A DNA stretch of 29,484 nt from Pseudomonadales bacterium (GTDB lineage Bacteria > Pseudomonadota > Gammaproteobacteria > Pseudomonadales > Halieaceae), in contig JACKNN010000012.1 in assembly GCA_024234855.1 (NCBI GenBank), positions 1 to 29,484 on the forward strand, read 5' to 3'. Shown piece after piece: positions 18,921 through 26,768 of this stretch. Under the pieces are notes generated by a model, which saw nothing but the letters and a program-made list of their open reading frames with translations, searched no databases and was not told the origin of the DNA. Every line of letters begins with the position of its first letter. Position 1 is the stretch's first letter. The translations under genes were made by a program, and so were the position numbers.

Positions 18921-18926
18921 TACAAT
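18921..18926 (+). promoter_or_regulatory. -10 element of the bepA promoter
   Basis: TACAAT matches 5 of 6 bases of the -10 consensus. A TTGCCT at 18896-18901 is 19 nt upstream, a long spacer. Transcription would start near 18933, about 35 nt before the GTG start. Confidence 0.4.
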
Positions 18927-18967
18927 AGCCACCGTCTGATTCAGCGTTAATATGGTGATGTCCTTCC

Positions 18968-20440
18968 GTGTGTGATTCCTGGGGAAGAAACGCTCCGGCA
19001 AGCAAACCGGTGCTGGCCGTGCTGCTGTCCATGTTATTGGCCATCAGCGGGCCGCTGCGGGCCGAGGAACTCAAATTACCCAATCTCGGCGAGTCGTCCA
19101 CCAGCATGTTTTCCGCGGAATTCGAATATCAGCTGGGACGAACCTGGTTGCGTATTTTCCGCAGCCAGGTGCCCACCGTGGACGACCCGCTGCTGCATGA
19201 CTACCTTGAACATCTCATCTACCTGCTGGTTTCCCACAGCAAACTGGAAGACCGCCGGGTAGAAATAGTTATCGTCGACAGTCCTGAAATCAACGCATTT
19301 GCCGTGCCGGGCGGCGTCATCGGCATCAACAACGGCCTGCTGCTGTACGCCCAGACCGAGGATGAACTGGTCACCGTATTGAGCCACGAAATCGCCCACC
19401 TGAGCCAACGACACTTTTCCCGCGGCGTGGAATTCCAGCAAAAGAACCAGCCGCTGACACTGGCGGCGATGCTCGCCAGCTTCGTGCTGCTGGCCACCGC
19501 CGGCGCCGACGCCGGCATGGCCGCCCTGTCCGCAACCCAGGCAGCCGCCCAGAGTTCCGCCCTGCGCTACAGCCGCACCAATGAACAGGAGGCGGACCGG
19601 GTGGGCATGCAAACCCTGGTCGACGCGGGTTTCGACCCGCACGCCGCACCGACCATGTTCGAGCGCATGATGCAGGCCTCACGCTATTCAAGTACTGACA
19701 GGATTCCCGAGTTCCTGCGCACCCACCCGCTGTCTGAGAGCCGTATCGCCGATACCCGCAACCGCGCGCGGCAGTACCCCGAACAGGAGCCCACCGTCTC
19801 CCTGGACTACCAGCTGATGCGGGCCCGGGTCGCCAATGAGCTGGCGACCTCACCAGAGGAGGCAGTGCAGAAATTCCGCAGCGAACTGGCGGGCACGCCC
19901 CGCTCGGCCGAAGCCGCGACCTATGGCCTGGTGCTGGCGCTGACCGCGGCGGGGAAAACCGACCAGGCGGGCCTCGAACTGGACGGGATCTGGTCGAACA
20001 GCCCCGATCGCATCGAATACGTCATCGCCGACGCCGAGATCGACATGGCGCGGGACCAGCCGGACAAGGCCGTGACGAAACTGGCTGCGCGATTAAAGCT
20101 CAACCCCGGCAACCACGCCCTCACCATGACCTACGCCAACGCGCTGATGATGGACGGGAAACCGCATATCGCCGAGGAGGTGCTGGTGGCGCAGAGCAAG
20201 CTCAACCCCAACGATCCCGGGCTGTGGTACCTGTTGGCGGAAGTACAGGGCCTGGCGGGTAATATCGTCGCCCTGCACCAGTCGCGGGCCGAGTATTTTA
20301 TCCTGAACGGCAACCTCGACCAGGCGGAGAAACAACTGAACTACGCCCTCAAACTGACCCGCGGCGACTACCTTACCAGCGCAAAGATCAACCAGCGCCT
20401 GGCGGATATCGCCGTCATGCGGGCGCAGATGGATGGCTGA
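18968..20440 (+). CDS. bepA: BepA-like periplasmic M48 metalloprotease/chaperone with TPR domain
   Basis: Outer-membrane quality-control protease and chaperone that assists LptD and BAM maturation or degrades stalled intermediates. The 490-residue protein has a signal peptide ending GPLRA before EELKLP (cut after residue 32). The zinc motif is H140-E-I-A-H144, the third ligand Glu206 in NEQEAD, and the regulatory-loop histidine is His253 in RTHPLSESRI, corresponding to His246 of E. coli BepA. A helical TPR-like region fills about residues 285-485. The start is GTG (18968-18970), the first usable start in frame; Arg7 and Lys13 give the positive n-region. It is divergent from tusA-perM. Confidence 0.93.
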   Translation: MCDSWGRNAPASKPVLAVLLSMLLAISGPLRAEELKLPNLGESSTSMFSAEFEYQLGRTWLRIFRSQVPTVDDPLLHDYLEHLIYLLVSHSKLEDRRVEIVIVDSPEINAFAVPGGVIGINNGLLLYAQTEDELVTVLSHEIAHLSQRHFSRGVEFQQKNQPLTLAAMLASFVLLATAGADAGMAALSATQAAAQSSALRYSRTNEQEADRVGMQTLVDAGFDPHAAPTMFERMMQASRYSSTDRIPEFLRTHPLSESRIADTRNRARQYPEQEPTVSLDYQLMRARVANELATSPEEAVQKFRSELAGTPRSAEAATYGLVLALTAAGKTDQAGLELDGIWSNSPDRIEYVIADAEIDMARDQPDKAVTKLAARLKLNPGNHALTMTYANALMMDGKPHIAEEVLVAQSKLNPNDPGLWYLLAEVQGLAGNIVALHQSRAEYFILNGNLDQAEKQLNYALKLTRGDYLTSAKINQRLADIAVMRAQMDG

Positions 20441-20457
20441 CCCCGCCCGGGGGGATG

Positions 20458-21531
20458 TCAGGCGTTGCCCTTGACCGCCACCTGCAGGTTGGCGGCAAAA
20501 TCCAGCATCCTGCGCAGGGGTTTCATGGCCTGCGCGCCCACCGCCGGATCCACGAATATCTCGTTGTCGTCCCGGTCAAACACGCTCGCCAGGGCTTCCA
20601 GGTCGTTCATCGCCATCCAGGGGCAGTTGGCGCAGCTGCGGCAGGCAGCGCCATTGCCGGCGGTCGGGGCAATGATGAATTCCTTGTCCGGGGCCTGCTG
20701 CTGCAATTTGTAAAAAATGCCCTGGTCGGTGGCGACGATAAACCGGCGGTTGTCCATCTCAACCGCGGCGCGAATGATCTGCGTGGTCGAACCCACCCGG
20801 TCGGCGAGCTCGAGCACGGCCGCGGGTGATTCAGGGTGCACCAGCACCGCCGCGTCGGGATAGACCTTCTTCAGGTCTGCTATGCCGCGGGCCTTGAACT
20901 CCTCATGCACAATACACGCGCCGTCCCACATCAGGATATCCGCCCCGGTTTGCCGGCGCACGTAATCGCCCAGGTGACGATCCGGTGCCCAGATGATTTT
21001 CTGGCCAAGGTCTGCCAGGTGTTCGGCGACCGGCAGCGCAATGCTCGATGTCACCACCCAGTCGGCCCGGGCTTTCACCGCTGCCGAGGTATTGGCATAG
21101 ACCACCACCTGGCGCTCGGGATGTTCATCGCAGAAGGCGGAAAATTCCTCGACCGGGCAGCCCAGGTCCAGCGAACAGGTCGCCTCGAGGGTCGGCATCA
21201 GCACCCGCTTGCCCGGCGTCAGGATCTTGGCTGTTTCGCCCATGAATTTTACCCCCGCCACAACCAGGGTCCGGGCCGGGTGATCGTGCCCGAAGCGGGC
21301 CATTTCCAACGAGTCGGAAATGCAGCCACCGGTCTCCTCGGCCAGCGCCTGAATCGCCGGCGCTGTGTAGTAGTGGGCCACTATGACGGCATTTTCCCGC
21401 ACCAGTCTGGCCTTGATCCGCTCCCGCAACTCGCGCTCGCGGGCCGGGTTTAACTGCTTTTGCTCTTCATGGTCCAGATGGTACTGCACCTGCTGGCGAA
21501 TGATTTCCAGTTTGTCGGAGGCTAGGCTCAT
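20458..21531 (-). CDS. nadA: Quinolinate synthase A
   Basis: Condenses iminoaspartate with dihydroxyacetone phosphate to quinolinate in de novo NAD synthesis, using a [4Fe-4S] cluster. The 357-residue protein carries cluster cysteines Cys119 (EATCSLDLGCP), Cys206 (WDGACIVHEEF) and Cys303 (SCANCPWMAMN), each offset by exactly +6 from E. coli Cys113, Cys200 and Cys297. AHYYTAPAIQALA and ANTSAAVKARADWVVTSS are also typical. The start is the ATG at 21529-21531. An in-frame ATG 171 nt upstream would lie inside the promoter at 21673-21702 and add an unrelated basic leader. No strong Shine-Dalgarno is visible. It converges with bepA across a 17-nt gap that has only a short GC hairpin. Confidence 0.95.
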   Translation of the reverse strand: MSLASDKLEIIRQQVQYHLDHEEQKQLNPARERELRERIKARLVRENAVIVAHYYTAPAIQALAEETGGCISDSLEMARFGHDHPARTLVVAGVKFMGETAKILTPGKRVLMPTLEATCSLDLGCPVEEFSAFCDEHPERQVVVYANTSAAVKARADWVVTSSIALPVAEHLADLGQKIIWAPDRHLGDYVRRQTGADILMWDGACIVHEEFKARGIADLKKVYPDAAVLVHPESPAAVLELADRVGSTTQIIRAAVEMDNRRFIVATDQGIFYKLQQQAPDKEFIIAPTAGNGAACRSCANCPWMAMNDLEALASVFDRDDNEIFVDPAVGAQAMKPLRRMLDFAANLQVAVKGNA

Positions 21532-21672
21532 CAGTATCTGTAACGACGGGGAAAATGGGACGGAAAGTCTACCACAGAACCCTGAGCGGGTAATTCCGCG
21601 GGGCAGCTGCGCCACATTGCCCGGGCGGCGGCGACGTGCCCCGCAATGCCGGAACCGCCCGCATGGTAATTT

Positions 21673-21702
21673 TTTATAAACATTTACTAGAATTTCTCTC
21701 AA
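21673..21702 (-). promoter_or_regulatory. Sigma70 promoter of nadA
   Basis: On the minus strand TTGAGA (21697-21702; 5 of 6) is followed by 18 nt and TATAAA (21673-21678; 5 of 6). Transcription would start near 21666, leaving a leader of about 135 nt. This decides against the longer nadA reading frame. Confidence 0.6.
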
Positions 21703-21710
21703 TTATTCCG

Positions 21711-21727
21711 TATAACTCCATGTTATA
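21711..21727. promoter_or_regulatory. Palindrome TATAAC-TCCAT-GTTATA between nadA and the GGDEF-EAL gene
   Basis: Perfect 6-bp inverted arms around a 5-nt centre, 8 nt upstream of the nadA -35. It could bind an activator or repressor of nadA or of the divergent GGDEF-EAL gene. AT-rich flanks make chance palindromes likelier here. Confidence 0.3.
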
Positions 21728-21821
21728 TAAAGAATAAAGTGCCACCAAAAACTCGGAGCGGGAAATGGACCCCACCGGGCAGACTGGTAGCGCTCTCGGG
21801 GTGGCCAGCCAGGGCAATTGA

Positions 21822-23528
21822 GTGGATCAGCACACAATACTAATAATTTCGGAGCACAAGACAGACCACCTGATCCTGTCCGCCTGCCTGGAACGCGCCG
21901 CGCCCACGCGTTTCAAGCTGGCTTCCGCCAGCATGATGCAACGGCCGCTCGATGCGCTGCTGGACCCGGCCATCGACGCCGTGATCATGGCCAGCGGCCC
22001 GGAAACCGAGTACCTGCTGCGGCTCGCCCAGAAAAACAATGCCACCGCCCCCATCATCCTGCTGCTGGATGAGATCTCCGAGAAAATCAGCACCCAGCTG
22101 CGCGAGTACGGTGCCCAGGACTATCTCGTGCGCGGGCAGTTACAGGATCAGCTGGTTCACCGCATACTCGACTACAGCATCCAGTTGAAGGAGGCTCGGG
22201 ACCAGATCCTGCAACTGTCCAACCGGGATGCGCTCACCGGTGCACTTAACCGCGCGGGCTTTCGCGCCCACCTGGAGCGGGCCATGGACCGCTCCGAACG
22301 CTACGGTTTTAAATCCGCCCTGCTCTATATCAACGTCGATCAGTTCGCCAACGTGAATGACAACTACGGCGAGGCCGATGGCGACCTGATGATAAAGACC
22401 ATCTCGCGGCGGCTGATCAACAAGATGCGCAGCACCGACAGCATCGCCCGCCTGGGGGGCGACGAATTTGCCCTGGTGCTCGAAGACGTCAGCTCCAGCG
22501 CTGACGTGGAGACAATCGCGGAAAAAATGCTGGTCTCGATATCCGCGCCCATGCTGCTCAGCGATCAGCAGGTCTCGGTCGAGGCCAGTATCGGCGCCGC
22601 GATCTTTCCGGATGACGGCCGCGAGTTTTCCGATCTGGTCGACAATGCCCGCAGCGCCATGCAACAGGCCAAGAGTGTGAACGGGGGCAAGTTCCTGCGC
22701 TACTCAGAACAGCTGCTGTTCGACGTCGCCGGTGGCAACTCGCTGGCAGCAGAACTGCGAACCGCCGTGCGCAAGAACCAGTTTGAACTGCACTACCAGC
22801 CCCGGATCGACCTGAACGATGGCCAGCTGGTGGGCCTGGAGGCGCTGCTGCGCTGGAATCATCCCGAGCGGGGACTGCTGTGCCCGGGCGAGTTTCTGTC
22901 CGCCTGCGAGGATATGGGCCTGATGAAGACCATCGGCTACCAGGTCATTCAACACGCCTGCTCCGCCCTGATCTGGCTGGCTGAACAGGGTATGAGACAT
23001 GTCGATGTCGCGGTCAATATCTCGTTCTCGCAGATACAGGACAACCGTTTCCTCGAAATCGTCAAGGACATCGTCACCCGCAGCGGTGCTGACGCCTCCA
23101 GGCTGGAGTTCGAATTGACCGAGTCCACCATCCTGAAGAGCCCCGGGGCGATCAAGGAGCGTATGGAGGAGCTGCGCACGCTTGGCATCTCCTTCTCGCT
23201 GGACGACTTCGGCACCGGCTTTTCCCAGCTCTCCCACCTGACAGAACTACCCATATCGGCCCTGAAGATCGACGCGTGTTTTGTGCGCGACCTGCCGCGC
23301 AACGCCCACCAGGAAGCGGTATGCACGATGATCATTGAAATGGCTCACCGCCTCGGCATGCTGGTGGTGGCAGAAGGCGCAGAAACCCACGAACAGATCG
23401 AGTTCCTGCGCGGCAATAACTGCCAGCAGGTACAGGGCTTCTACTACAGCCCCGCCATTCCCCTGCAGCAGCTGCCCCGCTTCGTCCAGGAACAGCGATT
23501 CAAGCGCAGGGAGCGGCTCTTTTCCTGA
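21822..23528 (+). CDS. GGDEF-EAL c-di-GMP protein with degenerate receiver domain
   Basis: A 568-residue soluble protein. Residues 1-120 have the size and strand pattern of a response-regulator receiver (ILIISE, AVIMAS, PIILLLD, DYLVRG). The phosphoacceptor position (Ala57 after IDAVIM) and the Lys-Pro at the end are missing, so it is a pseudo-receiver. The GGDEF domain (about 130-295) keeps GGDEF at 212-216 and an inhibitory-site RSTD at 203-206 with the right spacing. The EAL domain (about 308-560) keeps Glu340 of EAL, Asn399, Glu431, Asp461-Asp462 (DDFGTGFSQL) and Lys482. Both synthesis and hydrolysis look possible by motif; the net activity cannot be read. The start is GTG (21822-21824), divergent from nadA across 290 nt. 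Confidence 0.9.
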   Translation: MDQHTILIISEHKTDHLILSACLERAAPTRFKLASASMMQRPLDALLDPAIDAVIMASGPETEYLLRLAQKNNATAPIILLLDEISEKISTQLREYGAQDYLVRGQLQDQLVHRILDYSIQLKEARDQILQLSNRDALTGALNRAGFRAHLERAMDRSERYGFKSALLYINVDQFANVNDNYGEADGDLMIKTISRRLINKMRSTDSIARLGGDEFALVLEDVSSSADVETIAEKMLVSISAPMLLSDQQVSVEASIGAAIFPDDGREFSDLVDNARSAMQQAKSVNGGKFLRYSEQLLFDVAGGNSLAAELRTAVRKNQFELHYQPRIDLNDGQLVGLEALLRWNHPERGLLCPGEFLSACEDMGLMKTIGYQVIQHACSALIWLAEQGMRHVDVAVNISFSQIQDNRFLEIVKDIVTRSGADASRLEFELTESTILKSPGAIKERMEELRTLGISFSLDDFGTGFSQLSHLTELPISALKIDACFVRDLPRNAHQEAVCTMIIEMAHRLGMLVVAEGAETHEQIEFLRGNNCQQVQGFYYSPAIPLQQLPRFVQEQRFKRRERLFS

Positions 23529-23552
23529 GGCTGCTCAGCTGCCGGAAGTGAA

Positions 23553-24782
23553 TCAGTAGACTACCCGGTTACGGCCCGCCTTCTTGGCCCGATACAGCAT
23601 TTTGTCGGCGTTCATAACCACCTCATCGGGCCGGGGAAAGTCTTCGCTGCGCTCGGCAAGCCCGGCACTTATGGTAACGGCTACCTGGGAACTGCCCAGC
23701 CTGGTCGCGCCGCGACGGCGCGCGCCATCGCGGGAGCGCACGGGCCGCCGGTCCCGATCGCGAATGGACATGCGGTAGTCGGAGATTTGCGTCCGGACCG
23801 CTTCCAGCGCCGCCGCGGCCTCCTCAACCGACTTGCGCGGGAATACCACGCAGAATTCCTCCCCACCGTATCGGTACGCGGTGCCGCCACTGCCCACCCG
23901 GTTAATCCGGGCCGACACCATACGCAGCACTTCATCACCGATATCGTGGCCGTGTTTGTCGTTAAACTGTTTGAAGTGATCCACATCCAGCATGGCAATG
24001 CAGTACCTGCGCCCCAGCCGGTTGAGGCGCTCAGTGAGCGCACGCCGGCCCAGCAACCCGGTGAGTTCATCGCGGTAGGCCATGGCGTGCGTGCTGCGCA
24101 GCAGTCCCCACACCAGGCAGAGCCCGCCGGCAACACTCATCACTATGGAAATATCCTCCAGGTGAAGCAGCGCCAGCGTCAGGTAGAGTGTCACCAGCGC
24201 GCCCAACAGCGCTATATCAGTTTCGTCATCGCGCAGGAACACCAACACCAGGCCGGCAACCAGTACCAGGGCCATCAACAGCGTGGCGCCATGGGAAAGG
24301 ATATAGCCCCCTGACGGCCTGGCGCGGTAATAGCCCGCTGCCGCCTCGCTGGTCTGGGGCAACCAGGCAGCCAACTGGCTACTGGCGAGCGCCAGGAAAA
24401 GGAATACCAGCGCGACGATACATCCCTGCAGGTGCCATATGCCGGTCTCTGGCACCAGCAGCAGGTAGAGGCAGAGCAGGGGAACTGCCAGGCTGGTAGC
24501 CAGGTAGAGCCGGGCGGCCTCGGGCTGTGACAAACTGACCTGCAGTTGCGACTGCAGCAACCAGTAAAATACGCCCAGACCGAGCGTCGCCAGCATCAGG
24601 CGGCAGCGATTGAACTGATAGGCGAGAAACAGCGCGGTCAGGCAGAGCAGGTAAGGCAAGTAGGTCAGCACTACCCGCGTTTCAGTGCCCAGGTTGTCGA
24701 TATAGATGCGCAGCCACAGCGCAGCGCCGATAATCGCCACCGGCACTAACAGCCGCATCAATGCCATCGGATGGGTCTGCAT
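23553..24782 (-). CDS. Membrane-bound diguanylate cyclase (GGDEF)
   Basis: A 409-residue protein with about seven or eight hydrophobic segments (10-226), an unidentified multi-pass sensor region, then a C-terminal GGDEF domain (about 230-409). The active-site motif is GGEEF at 306-310 (RYGGEEFCVVF), and metal-binding Asp is in MLDVDHFKQFND (264-275), so it should make c-di-GMP. The inhibitory RxxD is absent at its usual place (GSGG instead), suggesting no product inhibition through that site. An Arg-rich insert (about 337-361) sits between the fourth helix and SSQVAVTISAG. It converges with the GGDEF-EAL gene (24-nt gap) and is divergent from the REC-GGDEF-EAL gene. The ATG at 24780-24782 was kept; Met6 or Met9 are alternatives. 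Confidence 0.9.
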   Translation of the reverse strand: MQTHPMALMRLLVPVAIIGAALWLRIYIDNLGTETRVVLTYLPYLLCLTALFLAYQFNRCRLMLATLGLGVFYWLLQSQLQVSLSQPEAARLYLATSLAVPLLCLYLLLVPETGIWHLQGCIVALVFLFLALASSQLAAWLPQTSEAAAGYYRARPSGGYILSHGATLLMALVLVAGLVLVFLRDDETDIALLGALVTLYLTLALLHLEDISIVMSVAGGLCLVWGLLRSTHAMAYRDELTGLLGRRALTERLNRLGRRYCIAMLDVDHFKQFNDKHGHDIGDEVLRMVSARINRVGSGGTAYRYGGEEFCVVFPRKSVEEAAAALEAVRTQISDYRMSIRDRDRRPVRSRDGARRRGATRLGSSQVAVTISAGLAERSEDFPRPDEVVMNADKMLYRAKKAGRNRVVY

Positions 24783-24930
24783 GGCGCCCGCTGGTGTCTC
24801 CCCTGTTGCTGTTGTGCACCCACCATCGGGATGAAGTGCGACTCAATGCTCATAAACCTCATCCGCACTAGGCGCGAGGTTCCAGTGATGATAGCCTACA
24901 ACCACTACAAGAAGCATTACCCGGCCATAG

Positions 24931-26754
24931 ATGTCAAACACAGAACAACCTCGCCATCGTGCCAAAATTCTGGTCAGCGACGATGACCAGAACGTACGCC
25001 TTTTGACGCGCCAGTGTCTCGAGGCCGAGGGCATGATTGTGGTGGAAGCCGCCGACGGACTCGAGACACTGGATGTCTTCGTGCGCGAGCGGCCGGACCT
25101 CGTTTTTCTCGACGTGGAAATGCCGGGCATGACGGGCCTGGAAGTCTGTGAGCGGATTCGCCAATTGCCACAGGGCGAGACCATCCCCATCATGATTGTG
25201 ACCGGCTCGGACGACCGGCAATCGATTGACGCGGGCTTCAAGGCCGGCGCCACCCAATACAAGACCAAGCCCGTCAACTGGTCACTGCTGGGACGGGACG
25301 TGCAGTACATGTTGCGCGCGAGCAACGCATTCAATGCACTCAAACGCCAGGAAGACCGGCTGCGTTACCTGGCGTACTACGACCCCCTTACCAGCCTGCC
25401 CAACCGACGCAGTTTCAACGAACAGCTCACCCGTATCCTGAAGCGCAGCCAGCGCCGCAATTCCAACGCCGCACTGCTGTTTATCGATCTGGACCACTTC
25501 AAGCGCATCAACGACTCTATTGGCCACGGTCGCGGTGACCGCCTGCTGGTTGAGATTGCCAAACGGCTGACCCTGGAATTGCGCGAAGACGACGCCATCA
25601 ACTACTTCTCGGATCGCAGCGCGGAAGATGACGATGACGACGGCGCCGTGAGCACCGAAATAGCCAGGTTGGGTGGCGATGAGTTCACCGTGGTATTGTC
25701 GGATGTCGAAAACACCATGCACGTCGAGCGTGTCGCCAAGCGCATACTGAATGCCCTGTCGGAACCCATCGCCCTGCAATCGCACAACCCGGTTGTGACA
25801 CCCAGCATAGGGATCGCCATCTTCCCACACGACGGCAAGGACCCCGACACCCTGGTACGTAACGCCGATACAGCCATGTACGTGGCCAAGGCGGAAGGAC
25901 GAGCGTGCTATCGTTTTTACGACGAAGAGATGAACTCGCGTGCGGTCGAGCAGCTCAAGATGGAAGAGGAGTTGCGCAACGCACTGCGCAATCACGAACT
26001 CGAATTGCGCTACCAGCCACAGATAGACACCAGGACGGGAGAAGTGGTCAGCATGGAGGCGCTGGTGCGATGGAAGCACCCGCAGCGCGGTATGGTATCG
26101 CCGCTGGAATTCATACCGGTGGCGGAACGCACCGGCCAGATCATCGAGCTGGGCGAATGGGTAATGGGCGAAGTCGCGCGGCATTGCCTGTACTGGGATT
26201 CACTGGGGATAAAACCCTTCCGGATCTGCGTGAATATATCCCCACTGCAGTTCAACCAGGCCGACCTGCCCGAGTGGATCGAAAATTTCCTCAGGCGCTC
26301 GAAACTTACTCCCGACCGGCTGGAACTGGAGCTGACCGAGAGCGCCATCATGACGGACGCGAAGACCAATATCGCCAAACTGCGCGCGCTCAAGGCCCTC
26401 GGCCTGCAGTTGGCCGTCGACGACTTCGGTACGGGATACTCCTCGCTCAGCTACCTCAAGCGGTTTCCCATCGATACGCTGAAAATCGACCAGAGCTTCG
26501 TCGCCGACCTGCACAGCCCTGATGGCGCCGCCATCGTTGACGCCATAATAGTGCTGGCCAAGACCCTGAACCTGCGGGTGATTGCCGAGGGTATAGAGGA
26601 TGAATACCAGCTGTCCTACCTGGTGGCAAAAGAATGCGACCTGTTGCAGGGCTTTTACTTTGCCAGGCCGATCTATCCGGAGGATGTGCCCGACATGCTG
26701 CGGCAGGTGTTCTCCTGGGAAAAATTCACCCCGCAAACCCAACGAATCCGCTGA
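24931..26754 (+). CDS. Response regulator with REC-GGDEF-EAL domains
   Basis: A 607-residue c-di-GMP enzyme under two-component control. The REC domain (about 11-130) is complete: acidic Asp17-Asp19 (SDDDQ), phosphoacceptor Asp61 in VFLDVEMPG, Thr91 and Lys113 in KTKPV. The GGDEF domain (about 145-330) keeps GGDEF at 248-252 but carries an acidic insert (about 222-241, with DDDDD) just before it, which separates the LREDD inhibitory-site remnant from the active site. The EAL domain (about 338-595) keeps Glu376 of MEALVRW, Asn435, ELTES, Asp497-Asp498 (DDFGTGYSSL) and Lys518. No histidine kinase is in the window. The ATG has only a weak ribosome site. The secreted protease gene starts 14 nt after its stop, so the two are probably co-transcribed. 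Confidence 0.93.
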   Translation: MSNTEQPRHRAKILVSDDDQNVRLLTRQCLEAEGMIVVEAADGLETLDVFVRERPDLVFLDVEMPGMTGLEVCERIRQLPQGETIPIMIVTGSDDRQSIDAGFKAGATQYKTKPVNWSLLGRDVQYMLRASNAFNALKRQEDRLRYLAYYDPLTSLPNRRSFNEQLTRILKRSQRRNSNAALLFIDLDHFKRINDSIGHGRGDRLLVEIAKRLTLELREDDAINYFSDRSAEDDDDDGAVSTEIARLGGDEFTVVLSDVENTMHVERVAKRILNALSEPIALQSHNPVVTPSIGIAIFPHDGKDPDTLVRNADTAMYVAKAEGRACYRFYDEEMNSRAVEQLKMEEELRNALRNHELELRYQPQIDTRTGEVVSMEALVRWKHPQRGMVSPLEFIPVAERTGQIIELGEWVMGEVARHCLYWDSLGIKPFRICVNISPLQFNQADLPEWIENFLRRSKLTPDRLELELTESAIMTDAKTNIAKLRALKALGLQLAVDDFGTGYSSLSYLKRFPIDTLKIDQSFVADLHSPDGAAIVDAIIVLAKTLNLRVIAEGIEDEYQLSYLVAKECDLLQGFYFARPIYPEDVPDMLRQVFSWEKFTPQTQRIR

Positions 26755-26768
26755 AACCGCTGATCCAG

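Noticed and set aside
18796..19107. 104-residue extension upstream of TusA
   Set aside because: It would run through the tusA promoter and into bepA; TusA proteins are about 80 residues.
21532..21702. 57-residue N-terminal extension of NadA
   Set aside because: It overlaps a good promoter (21673-21702) and is not NadA-like; the ATG at 21529-21531 gives the normal protein.
26634..26768. 45-residue extension of the protease into the REC-GGDEF-EAL gene
   Set aside because: The extension is an out-of-frame reading of the EAL coding region; the ATG at 26769 starts a signal peptide.
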